The notes beneath the pieces are model-generated. The model made no database searches and had not been told where the DNA came from. It saw nothing but the letters and a program-made list of their open reading frames with translations. Shown piece by piece: positions 10,101-21,128 of a stretch of DNA of 60,000 nucleotides (position 1 is its first letter; each line of letters starts with the position of its first letter). The position numbers were made by a program, and so were the translations under genes. This DNA is from Hydractinia symbiolongicarpus (Eukaryota; Cnidaria; Hydrozoa; Anthoathecata; Hydractiniidae). The stretch is taken from contig NC_079884.1 in assembly GCF_029227915.1 (NCBI RefSeq), positions 20,958,001 to 21,018,000 on the forward strand. The letters are read 5' to 3'.

Positions 10101-13100
10101 AACAATATTTATATATGTAGACTAAAAATTTCACTAAAGTCTCACTGGATATAAAATTATGACATAATAATTAATTTGTTGCTAGGAACATCGGAAAGAA
10201 CCACGTTTGCAGCCAGGCATTACACAATTTCCTGAGCTCGTTCATATAGCGGTTGGATTTGAAAGTGCTAAATACACAGATCCGGACATGTTCAGTTTTG
10301 CTGTTTTAAATATGCTTCTTGGTGGAGGAGGGTCGTTTTCGGCTGGTGGGCCTGGCAAAGGAATGTATTCTCGCCTATATACGAATGTTTTGAACAGGCG
10401 ACACTGGATGTACTCCTCCACTGCATATAACTTTTCCTATGCTGACTCAGGATTGTTTTGTATTCAATCTAGCGCTCCACCAAACGAGGTATGTTTATCA
10501 CCCAACCTGAACAAAAACGTGTAAAATATATTAATTTCTATGTATAAGTCAACCTAAAGAGCTCAAATATTTTTCCTATAAAAAAAAATCTTTCTACTTA
10601 TAGGCTGATGCTGTGGTGAAAGTGATCACGAAAGAATTTATGAACCTGGTGACGGAACCCTTCCATGAGGTAAATAACATTTTGACCGTCTGTTTTGACA
10701 CATTGAATTCAAAATTTAATTGGTGTCAATCTTGAAACGTTCCATGGGAAAATGACTGGAGTTACTTATTGTAAATACATGTTACACAATATAAACTAAT
10801 TAAAGTTTAAAAAAATCATTATTTTTATTGCTTTGGTAGAGAGGGTCAGAGGATTTACCACTTTAATGTTTATGGATGACCGTAAACTGTTCAGAAGATA
10901 TGGGGAACAATTAGAAGCATGAGAGGGTGTTCGATGGACATCGGGATGGAGTTTGAGATTCAAGGTTGTCGAGACTACAAATGAAAATATTGTAATTTTA
11001 AACGAAGAAATGGTGAAATAGGTAGCAAGAACTGGTACAACACAAGTATTTGGGAGTGTTGTAATGTGCTGACATTCTTAAAAAGGATATGAAAATGAAG
11101 GTTAAGAAGGGATATTTAAGAAGAGTGAAGCTGATTGCCAAGTCTAGGTTGTGCACAGGAAATTTGATTAGTATTGTAATAAGGTTGTACTTGAAGGGGC
11201 AAATGGCGGTAGTGGTCTGATTAGTGTGTTTAAAAATGTGTGACGGGAACAAAGTATGGATTGTGTGAGTATGTAAGTAAAAAAGATGGGCGGTCAAGGA
11301 TTTAGCAAGGGGAAACATTGTTGAAATACAAGAAGTATGGGTTGAAAGAAGAGTTGCATGGTAATATCAGAGATATTAAGAAGCTACTGAAGACTGGTCA
11401 TGGAGGTAAAGTACAGAAGCTTCTGTATTTTCTGACAAGAACAGTCACGGGGGAAGATTTGTATGTTGAATGAGTGGCAAATAGTCTGAATCTTAAGTCG
11501 TTTTCTTTTCTTTTTAAAACCGTTCCACTGCACTGTCTTTATTGAATTTAATGCGTTTCTGTACTCTGGAGGCTCTAATTATTTAAAAAATTTCTTTTCA
11601 CGAAGAAATTGACCCGTAATTGCCCAAATGCGGTCTTGGTCGACTATGTTAAAACATATTGGAGAAAAAAGTAGCAGAGAGGGAGGAAAAAGTAGTACTG
11701 GTGGTTTTTAAATGACTAATGAGATATATGAAACAGTTTAGAATGCCAGACGTAATAGAATGGATCCAAACATCTGCTAGTATTGGCACTATCATCATCC
11801 TCCAAAAAGTACTCAGTCAGAATTAAATTCTAAAAATAATCAATCTCTATAGCCTCGGGTTCGATGCTGGGATTAAGTGTAACTTGTGACCAAAAGTTGT
11901 TGTTTATTTTGTCACAGTAATATTTTACTGATTATGTAATCGAAGGGCGGTTATATAATACCGAAGCTAATTAATTTTTAGTCGTATAAATGAGAAGATT
12001 TGGCGTAATTATGTTTAAAATTTCAAATTCCAGCACTTGCTACTGTAGTACAAGACAGATCTTCTAATATTGGTCCTAGAGAGACTTCTCCAATTGCACG
12101 TTTGCATACTTACTTAACTTTTCATTGCATTTTTTATTTAGATATCCGATTTTCTGTTAGTGATTTCTCTATCACGTTGCATCATAAATCCGACAATATT
12201 TTAAAACTTCGTCATCAATCATTCTACTTGTATATGTTGGTACCATTTTTCTGACACATCATTTAATACATTCTACACGAATTCTAATACAGATTTAAAC
12301 AATTCTTGTCGTGACGTCACTTGTACTCCTGTGCCAACATATTGCACGCGTATTTTTGCATATGGCTCCAGTATTTATGCTTGTTTAGGGGCAGCACAAA
12401 TCAAATTCTTTATCTCCGTCTCAAAAGTCCCCTATGCTTAGAAATGCCGAATTATATGAATTTTTTTCCTTAGTATCAAGTATAAACATGGACATGCTAT
12501 TTTTTACATAATTCCTCTATTTTTTCTTTTTAATTATCGCTTTGCAAACCTGCTTGTCTTATCTAACTGTTTCGTCTCCTTCTGTGTCTAAATTTAAAAA
12601 TACATGACTATGCAGACACAGCCCATGAGTTTATCGCTGCATATTTTTTTTCAATTCATTGGAATTTAAAGAGTAGCGTAACTCTTTTCAAGCCGCAAAA
12701 CTTTTTACTTATTAACCAGCATGGTTAAGAGATCCACAATTGCTGACATTAGATAGTAATTTTGCACGCTATTTTTAGCCCTTGAAGAGAGAATAATCAA
12801 TACCTACATCTACTGCGAAATTTATTTCTGTCGAAAAAAAATACGATTTTTTTTCGACTCGCAAAAGTTTCTTTTAGTAAATTTTCTTTAACACAATCAA
12901 GTTTTATTACCCCAAGCATCTGGATCACACATTTCTCTTTTCAATTGGTAACGTAATCTCTTTCATATCCAATCAATCCCGGTCTTAATGAAAACCACAC
13001 TGTTTAAACCAGCCACGTTTGCGAAACATTTTTAAATCGTCCATAAAAAGCAAAGACCTATTTCTGGACATTTTTCTCACATTGATATCCCTTACACCTT

Positions 13101-15379
13101 TTTATAGGTAACATATTTCTGGGATTCAACCTGAATGTTTCGTAATTTGAAAGGAGATGTTCTACAAGCTTGTAGAATTACATCCCGTTTTACACTCTTA
13201 AATTTCTTTTTATCAAAATCTCTGTCAAAATGTGTATCAATTCATTGTTTCAATTTTTTCAATATGTTGTGAGGTGTTGAAAGTACCTGTAAAGAAACTT
13301 TGCTTTTTTTATAAGACGTTTAATAATTTCTCCCAACACAATCGTAAGTGGAAAATGAAAAAGGACAAAAGAGAGGTGTCTCATAAAATATACCTTGTAA
13401 TTAACTCTTGAGAGCAGAATTGATAACCAATCATCAGAATTACAGGCCCGGCGGAGCAATTTTGAAAGTGGAGGGGCTAAATTATTTAGTATTTTTACGG
13501 GAGGCCTGACCATGGCTGAGGCCGACGGGCGAAGAAAATTTTTAAACTTTCGCCCCCCTAGATTGGCTAAAACATTCGAAAACCTTTGCATGAGATTATA
13601 TATAGAAATATAGAAACACCATATTTTATGTAAGATATATTTTAAAGATAATGCAGGATTGGATTGTTTAGGATTAGTTTAAATTGTTTAGATTTTTTTC
13701 ATTTTTATTTTAAGATCGAAGTTGCCCGAGCAAAGAAGCAAGCACAGTCCATGTTAATGATGAATTTAGAATCCAGAATCGTACGTTTCGAAGATATTGG
13801 GAGGTGGGGAATTTCGTTGTCGTTGTTTTTATCCCTCAAACATTTCTTGGATTTCTCAGTAAAACACAGACCCGTAGTCTTAATCTTCTAATTTTTATTC
13901 TTTAACAAAGAATTTTGTTTTTTCTTTTTATTGCGGTAAATTTTAAAAAGAATTTAAAAGAATTTAGCTCTCTATATAAGTCACTCTGTTTTTAATATTT
14001 TGTTCTTAATTTTTTTTATCTTTTATAAAAAAGTTTGTTTCACTTTTAATGTTTTAAAAAAGTGCAGATCGTATTTTTATGTTCACTAAGAAAGATTTTG
14101 TCGCTCTTATAATCCCAGATAATGCAACAACAATTAATTTTATTCACAGCTTCGTGCGCAGGCTTTTTTAATGTTTTTGTCAATGTTAGCAACAGCGATA
14201 TAAATTTTTCTAGCGTCATAGGTTTGTATTTATTTATTTTTTAATTGTAAATTGTAAGTAAAGCAAGCTCACTTTAAATGTTAAATTTAGGCCAGAACGC
14301 CTTGATAGATTATTCTGAAAAACGTCTCATGAACCTTTTTCGCTTGGTGTTGATTTATATTGTCTTTATTGTTAAAGCCTCTGCGCTTGTTGTTGTCGTT
14401 GTTGTTGTTTTTTGTTTTTAATTTTACATGCCTTTAATTTTTAATCTTTGTTTTTTTTTAATTTAGGCAAGTTCTTGGGCTAGGATTTCGACATAGTCCG
14501 CAAAACTTGTATGATTCGTTAGGTAGGTACTTATTTAGACAGAACCAACGTAATCACGTAATCGTAATAATTTCAAAAAATTTTAAATTGAACATTTTGA
14601 AAAAATCAGGAAAAAATAAATTAAATCTCGGCCCTTGGATATTACTTTTTTTTCTCATTAATTTTTTTTTTATTAAAATAACAGGTATGCCGGTTTAAGC
14701 ATTTTGCTTACGTAATACATTTATTGAAAAAAATCGATGAGGAACGAAATAATTTTCACACATTCGTGCAAACACGTTATTGCGCAAAATATTATACAAA
14801 CATTACGCGCAAATAGCTACACGCGAAAATTAATATGTGCGAAAGTATAATTGTACATTTTACAAAGAATAGAAACGCATCTATATTTTGTTTAACACCC
14901 AGAAGTTTGTTTCCTATTATTATTTGTGAGGGAATTTAAACTTCACGCCAAAAATCTATCAAAAGGTGAACCACAAGTTAACCCAAAAATTTCTTCACCC
15001 TCCAGTGCTTTTGAGCTGACTTTATTCAATAAATTAAACAAACGTATTGAAAGTAAACAGATAAAATTTTGTTTTTTCATTTAAAAAACCAGGGTCTCGA
15101 TTCTTGCAGAGTATCGGGTTCTGGGGATTACCTAGGGTTTCCGATCTCACTTTCTCATACGTTTTTTTTTTTAATTTTAAAATTATAACCTTTATTTTAT
15201 TTTTAGAAAGTGTAACTGCAGATGATTTAAGACGGGTTTCTGAAAAGATGCTTAGCACTAAACCTGCAGTAGCAGCGATTGGTAACTTGACTCACTTACC
15301 ATCATACAAAGAAGTGGAAAAGAACTTGACAAAATCAAATGCGAGTTTCGGAAGATATTTGTTTGGTTCTATGAAGTAA
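7123..15379 (+). CDS. PMPCA: Mitochondrial-processing peptidase subunit alpha, 3' ten exons (5' exons not found)
   Basis: PMPCA is the non-catalytic, substrate-recognising subunit of the matrix peptidase that removes presequences from imported proteins. Exons are 7123-7202, 7281-7363, 7672-7774, 9029-9121, 9297-9560, 10186-10488, 10604-10669, 13715-13803, 14467-14522 and 15207-15379. All have AG/GT borders and matching phases and give 435 residues to the TAA. The first exon reads [12 protein letters not shown]: HxxEK replaces the HxxEH zinc site of the beta subunit, as expected for alpha. Exon six has the glycine-rich loop [15 protein letters not shown], the alpha hallmark. Later motifs include [10 protein letters not shown] and [14 protein letters not shown] near the C terminus. 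About 90 N-terminal residues (presequence and first strand) are missing and must lie upstream; I could not find them. The first exon enters with two bases of a split codon. Confidence 0.93.
7837..8430 (-). mobile_element. LINE 3' fragment (C-terminal region and ATG-repeat tail)
   Basis: The - strand has an open frame from about 8420 to 7866. It encodes the conserved region downstream of the reverse transcriptase domain, with [41 protein letters not shown] and the end motif [12 protein letters not shown]. After the stop come about 30 bases and then a (ATG)n tail, seen as CAT repeats at 7844-7859, typical of RTE-like LINEs. It is a 5'-truncated insertion in the PMPCA intron between exons three and four. 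The 555-base frame is intact, so the copy is fairly young. The long + strand ORF here is its shadow. Confidence 0.85.
10835..11500 (+). pseudogene. Decayed non-LTR reverse transcriptase in a PMPCA intron
   Basis: Broken + strand frames read like the part of a non-LTR retrotransposon from the catalytic loop onward. Pieces include LMFMDD with RYGEQLEA near 10865-10920, [10 protein letters not shown] near 10935, KYLGVL near 11045, then [16 protein letters not shown] near 11105-11155 and [19 protein letters not shown] near 11350-11400. Frameshifts and stops separate the pieces. The family differs from the LINE at 35.7-38.5 kb, which has a YADD loop and a PHD finger. It lies between PMPCA exons ending 10669 and starting 13715. 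Confidence 0.6.
13435..13570. repeat. GC-rich repeat-like block in a PMPCA intron
   Basis: This short block is far more G+C-rich than the intron around it. It contains AGTGGAGGGGCTAAA and, on the other side, CTTTCGCCCCCCTAG, which look like the two halves of a short interspersed or MITE-type repeat. Only one copy is in the window, so the family assignment is a guess. Confidence 0.3.
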
Positions 15380-15545
15380 ACCGTGAAGTGCTCGGAAGAT
15401 AAATTTAGAATGTGCTATTTTTACTTCAACCGATCGCGTTTGGTTCTTTTCGTGAATCCGTTTTGGTAAAACAAATGACATTTTAAACAAAAGGGGAACA
15501 CTTTGGAAAACTTTGCCGTAAATAAATTTACGTGCAGCGGTTGAA
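15380..15545 (+). terminator. PMPCA 3' UTR and poly(A) signal
   Basis: A canonical AATAAA lies at 15521-15526, about 140 bases after the PMPCA stop codon, followed by a G/T-containing stretch. It is the first good signal after the stop and is the likely cleavage signal. Confidence 0.6.
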
Positions 15546-18053
15546 ATAGAAACAAAATGGATACATCTTTTCGTTACTCCTCAATTATTTTCTAAGTTAA
15601 GAATAAGTTCCCGTGAATGTTAAAAATAATCAGAAAGGGATGAGCATGTGGTATGCTAAGCTATGCCCCAAAAATTGTGGTGGAGCGCTTACAGCGACGT
15701 GTCCTTTTCGGGCGGAATGTCAAAATAAATTTACAACATCGGCCTAAATACAAAACACACGATATCATATCTTAACCATAGCTAAAATGTTAACAACTTT
15801 AGAAAGTTCTAAATCAATAGTGAGAAAAATAATTGCGTGTCATTTTTTGCGAGAATTTATTTTCACGAATTTAGAAACCTCGGATTTTTCGCAGGAATTA
15901 AATTTCGTAACTCGCAAAATATTCTTCCCGCAAAAATTTCTTCCCTTGAGGTAGCTAACATTGGCTAAAAACGTATCCAAGATGTGAGTAACAAAAATGT
16001 TTGTAACATATTTTCATATTAATATTAACATAGTTTCTAAGTTAAATATAGATCACCAAGACACTTCAATAGTTTGAGTTATCAGGATAAAAATAGCTCG
16101 AGTTAATAGTGACAGCTTTGTTTAAGTAAAACAAGAATATATATAATCTTGATGATGGCAAAGTTTGGCAGTGCATTGTACTTTTTTGCTAGCTTTTTTA
16201 AATAAATATATAATTTCACAAAATTTATATAAATTTTTGGTGGGAAGTATTTTTGGATAGGGATCAGCAAAAATGATTGGCTGATGGAGTGATTTCAATG
16301 GGAAAGTATTAGTCAAAGTTTGAGGACAATTTAAAAAATGTTCGTGCTGGAAGGTTAAGTTCTTAGAGGTGTGACCTATCGGGATTTTTTCAGATAGAAG
16401 ATCCTGATTGCTGTGTTGTACTAAGCATTTTCTGTAGACCTTTAAGATCAGAATATTTGAAGATATTTACAATTCCTTCCAGTACCTCAAATACCGGATA
16501 ACTCGAACTTTCTTTATCTCAAACCATTTTTTTGGCCCCTTGAACATTCGTTAACTCGACCCATTTTTTTTTTTCCCTTTGAGGCTAATTTCGTAAAACT
16601 CAATCTTTTTGCTCGGGAAAAAGAAAATGAAAGACCAGATAAATGGAGGTTTGTGTTACCGGGAGTTAACTGTATTTGGATTAGCGGATTTAAAGCAAAA
16701 AATCTTCAAACACCTGCCTGCCTTTTTAACATGACGCATGGTAAAATCACAACGGTTGTCGTGTTTTCTTTTCAGCAAACTTTAAAGCGTCGTTCTGCGT
16801 TACAAATTTGTTTGTAGAAGTTTAACCTTAACCCAACCTTATTCCCAGGGCATATTTCCTTGTTAATGTAATTGATAACGGCTTTGGGGACGAGGGTGCC
16901 GTAACCTTTCGACTCAACTTCTTCCAGAAAATACACCCTTATGAAACATTTTTTTTTTTGATAAATTTAATGAACATATAATATAAAAAACTTTAAAACT
17001 TAGAAATATTCTAATAATTACAAGCATTGTTTTCCATTCAAAACTCAATATATACCTTTTGCCAAAACAAAATATAATTTTTACGTTGGTTAAAGTTTTC
17101 GTCACCTTTGAAAATATTTTTGCTATGCATTCTTAAAATTTATTTCGGTGATGCATGAAAATAAACTTTTAAAGAAATTCTCCGTCTCAGCCTTAATTCT
17201 CCGTCACTGAGGACCGTCTTTGTTTGGGCCAAAAAGGTACAAATATTGAACAAAATTGAAACACTGAAGAAACTAAAAAGTCAAAAATATTGTTTTCCTA
17301 TTTAAATCGATAAATAACGTTTGTGGATTTTGTACTCGCCTTGGGCTTTCGCGCGCTTCGTTTTCTAACTTCTATTTTCCGGTTATTCATAAAGTGGTGG
17401 TTAGGAAAAATACAACAAACTACACGAACTTTACATGAAATAAAGTAGATGAAAAATCCTGCATCTAAAGCAGGAAATGAAATATTGAAAGATACCAATA
17501 AATGTAAAAAAAGCTACAGTGTTAATGAGCAAAAATAAAGATTATTTGGCGGCTATGTCATATTGGCGAGCGAACTGTCAAGGTTGTGGGCTATAAAAGA
17601 AAATAAAAAAATATACACTATGCATAACAGTAGTCGGCTCGAAGAGCGATAAAGCTTCTTTCTATAACGTACCCAAGTAAACCACCATTATCGTGTCCGA
17701 AGAACATTTTTCACGTTGCTTAATTACAGTACACTCGCGTTATGTGAGACCCTGGATAAGTGGGACTTATTAACCGGAACCGGATTTCTCGAGGGCACTT
17801 ATACTTTGAACTTCCTTAATAAATTAAACCAGAAAAACTTCATTTAAATAGGACCTCGGATAAGTGGGACCTACTTAGGGCATACTTTGTATATTTTTCA
17901 TCTACGTGTGCGCGATTTAGTACAAAATAGAACCTATGTGGCGCCATCCATTCCGACCCGCGCCTAAATCATTTCTTGACCGAACTTTCAGAATTTCCAA
18001 GTTAGTTTTAAAGTTGCAGGGAGCTGGCAACCTAAAATAAAACAAAACTCACT
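15546..18053. other. Convergent intergenic region with short repeat-like blocks
   Basis: No gene is supported. Around 15820-15950 there are repeated GCGAAAA/CGCAAAA words of the kind found in short interspersed elements. At about 16482-16676 a region bounded by TACCGGATAACTCGAAC and the complement of TCCCGGTAACACAAAC looks like a small TA-flanked TIR element. Two GGATAAGTGGGAC words near 17755 and 17870 may mark another decayed element. Confidence 0.4.
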
Positions 18054-18252
18054 AGGATGTAATTAAAAGAATCTCATCTTCTTTTGTCCATTTGCTTTTC
18101 TGCTCTTCGTTGCTTTCGCCCGTCTCACTTTCTCTATCCTTTTCACACGTATAAGGTAATAAAAATCCTCTCGCAACAACGACAGCATTCGCCATCAGAA
18201 ATGTCAACACAGTACCAGCTGCTAAGCTTAAACTAGCTACCACCATCACCAT
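18054..18252 (-). CDS. Possible small membrane-protein ORF or first coding exon
   Basis: The - strand frame from ATG at 18252 encodes a hydrophobic N-terminal segment (MVMVVASLSLAAGTVLTFLM, about residues 1-33). An acidic and basic tail follows, with ESETGESNEEQKSKWTKED. In-frame it stops after 66 residues, but the stop codon overlaps a strong splice donor (CTAGTGAGT), so the frame could be a first exon ending near 18054. Composition is richer in G+C than the flanks. No family is recognised and no second exon was found. It could equally be a chance ORF. Confidence 0.3.
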
Positions 18253-18771
18253 AAGGAAACTGTTTTTTTTTTACTTCGCCTTTAAATTTTTCTGCTTGTC
18301 TCTTTGCTTTTGGTTTGTTTTGTTTTGGAGAGAACGCAGTTGAAGTACAGTGGAAGCGAGAACATCTGATCGCTATTGGTCAAACTGTCCAATGATATTT
18401 AAAAAATTTATACGGCTATTGAAAGCGACACTAAAATTGAATTATTCAACGTTGAGTGTTTGAGGGTCCTTAAATTATTAAAAAATATATCAGTGCATAA
18501 CAAACCGAGTTTTTTTCTCATTAATATTTATTATAAAAAATTAACAGTTTTAAAAAATTGGTTTCAAAGAGCGCCATATTTAACACGCCCTGTATTTCTT
18601 TTTTAGCATGTTTTAAATATTAAAATTTTTTCAACCAAAAAACTGTCCGAAGTAATGTGTCATGGTGGCTAACGTACAGTGTCAGCGCTGTTGACACAAA
18701 AAAACTAATAAGCGGAGCGCGTTTGTTACATTCACATGCACCGTGGTTGATGCTGTATATACTAAGAGTTT

Positions 18772-19041
18772 AAAGGCGAAAGTCCATTTCAATCCTTTAG
18801 CAAGTCGGATAAGGCGAACGCATTAAAGTGCTCAATGTTTAGGAGCGCTGAAAATAATTTTGACTTTTTTAAGAGCGCTGTGACGTAATTTCATTATTTC
18901 AACCAATGATTGTGGTTAAATCGCCGCTATTTTAAGTTTGTGCGCGCACTTCTGTTTGCAGTAGACATTGTGCAGCTTGGACGCACGACTGCGCAGCGCT
19001 AAGTACGTGTTGCTTTGCGATCGAAGTGGACTTTCGCCTTT
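18772..19041. mobile_element. Short TIR element (MITE)
   Basis: The left end reads AAGGCGAAAGTCCATTTC and the right end is nearly its exact complement (GAAGTGGACTTTCGCCTT). The interior of about 230 bp has no ORF and is G+C-rich near the right end. No clear target duplication was found, so the superfamily is open. It lies between the convergent PMPCA and GARNL3 genes. Confidence 0.6.
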
Positions 19042-20186
19042 TGCCTTTCGCCACCAAAAGACATAATATAGCTGTGAACTTGGAAAGTTTGGGTAGTCAA
19101 GCATTACAACAAAATCCTAATTTCTCATGTTCTTTTTTATATAGATCAGCAATAAGCTATCACATCCATAATCGATTATAAAAAATAAGAATGTGATAAT
19201 AGTTCATTAGAAAAATAACTTTGTGTCAATAAAACTGACATATTTACAATTTGTAACCGCTACGTCTCACTGTCTAATAAAAAGGCTGGTACGAAGTAGA
19301 CTACATTGAAGAAAATCTGTGCTTTCGTCCTTTTATTAGTGCACAAATACGCATTTGCAAACGTTTGAGATTGAGCGAAGGTAAACCAAAATATTCAACA
19401 ACACCAGTGGAGAACAATTGAACAAGTGCGAAGGAGTACAAACAATACCCCATTTCTCATATCTATTTTGCCGTAAGTAAAAAACGAGGCTGCGTATTTA
19501 AAATCGAGGCAAGTACAGTGAAGCAGTAGTGATTATTTTTTCACTGCAAACGCATTTGGTTACAAAAGCTAACAGTTACCCAGGGTGTCCACTTAACAAT
19601 TTTTAACTCCAAGCATATTAATTGAGCAAACTGTAAAAAAATGAATGCAAATTTAATTAAGAACTGCTTTGAAATTTAATTCTTGCCAATATATTTTGAA
19701 AAATAAAATGTTGAGATTTTTCCTGATATATCAAAGAAATTGCTGATATTCCTGGCTTTTTTCTGAAATTTTGAAAATATTTTGCACATTTCTGATAAAC
19801 TTTTCTGACAGAATTTACCTACCAATCTCGTTTTTATTTACGGACAATATGATATGAAAATAGGCGTATTACATACACATCTATCTCGACCAATATATAC
19901 AATTCCATTATCAACAAACACCAACGTGTATTATTCGAACGGACACTCGCATACTATATTTCCATACATGTACATATATATAAAGAAAAATCATTTTTAT
20001 TCTAACAAGCAGTAGCAAAATGACAGGTAAAAACAACAATAAATAGAAATTTGCATATCATAATCATAACTCCATATTTTCGTATTCAATCCATGTTTTC
20101 ATCACGAACTGTCGTTTTTTTGCAGGAGTCGCTCTAACGGCTTTATAACATCTGATATTAAATGGTAGTAACTTTCTTGGAAATGC
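19042..20186. other. GARNL3 3' flank and UTR
   Basis: There is no coding signal. On the - strand an AATAAA poly(A) signal (TTTATT on +) is at 19996-20001, about 190 bases past the GARNL3 stop, and could end that transcript. The rest is AT-rich unique-looking sequence. Confidence 0.4.
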
Positions 20187-21128
20187 TCATACTATCGTCG
20201 ACTTTTTGTGCGTCGGTAACGTTGAAGAATTCGTCACTGACAAATCCCACGACATCGTGTCATATTTACTCGTTACAACAATACTTTGCGCGCGTTTCGC
20301 TTTTTGAGGACTTTTTTTCGCTGTTACGCTGGCATTTACACTCTCCGGTAATGACTTCACAGATGCTGTTCGTTTCTCGATAAACTTAGCGCCGACTCGT
20401 TCAATTCGAGCGAGACTATTCGAATGTTGATATTTTACGAAACGTTTTTGCGGTGTATAAAAGAAACTGGCTTGCGGTAATTGGTTGACGGGACTTGTGG
20501 GTAAACTCCGAGTCCTGTCATTCTGTTGTGCCAGCTTCCATAAAGGAACAGCACCGTCCGTATTAACTGAATATTTCTTAACGTTTCTCTCTGATACTTT
20601 TTCAATGTTCTCAATTGATTTCGACGGGCTGATTATCATTCTATGCCCGTCTAATTTATTAAGGTTCTCCGAAGATTTCGATTTAACAACGAACGAATTC
20701 GATCTCGAGCGAGTTTTAGGCGCACTGTTATTTAAATGAGAGTCTGTAGTAGTCACGTGCGCTGGAGACGTTTCTTTAGATGACAAAGGGGAGTCATGAA
20801 TATGTATTTCAGCTTCGCTGATGTCTCTCGGCGAACAAAATGCTGCCGAGTCCGAGTAAGTTCTGGCCGGCATACCAGCCACGCGTAGTCTGTTGATGGC
20901 GTTCATTTTGTAATTATTATGATCTTCATACACGCCGATGTTTCTTTGTCTCAACACGTTTGCAATATCATCGAGATCCGTTTCTTCGTCATTCTTTAAT
21001 GCGTCTAAACCAGCTAATTCGGACAGCCCGATTTTCAAGAATGCTTGCGACTGAATCGATACACTATTCCGTTTTTTGATGTTCACGGGAGATTCTGTTG
21101 TAACAGTTGACGTAAAGTAAATGTCTTC
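20187..21128 (-). other. GARNL3 long terminal exon, Ser/Lys-rich tail
   Basis: The last exon encodes 313 residues, the longest exon in the gene. After EDIYFTSTVT, which continues the CNH end, it is low-complexity, rich in Ser, Lys, Asn and Thr, with RSRSNSFVVKSKSSENL and SPSKSIENIEK. This looks like a disordered, phosphorylatable tail. It contains no known domain, and family members vary most here. Confidence 0.8.
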
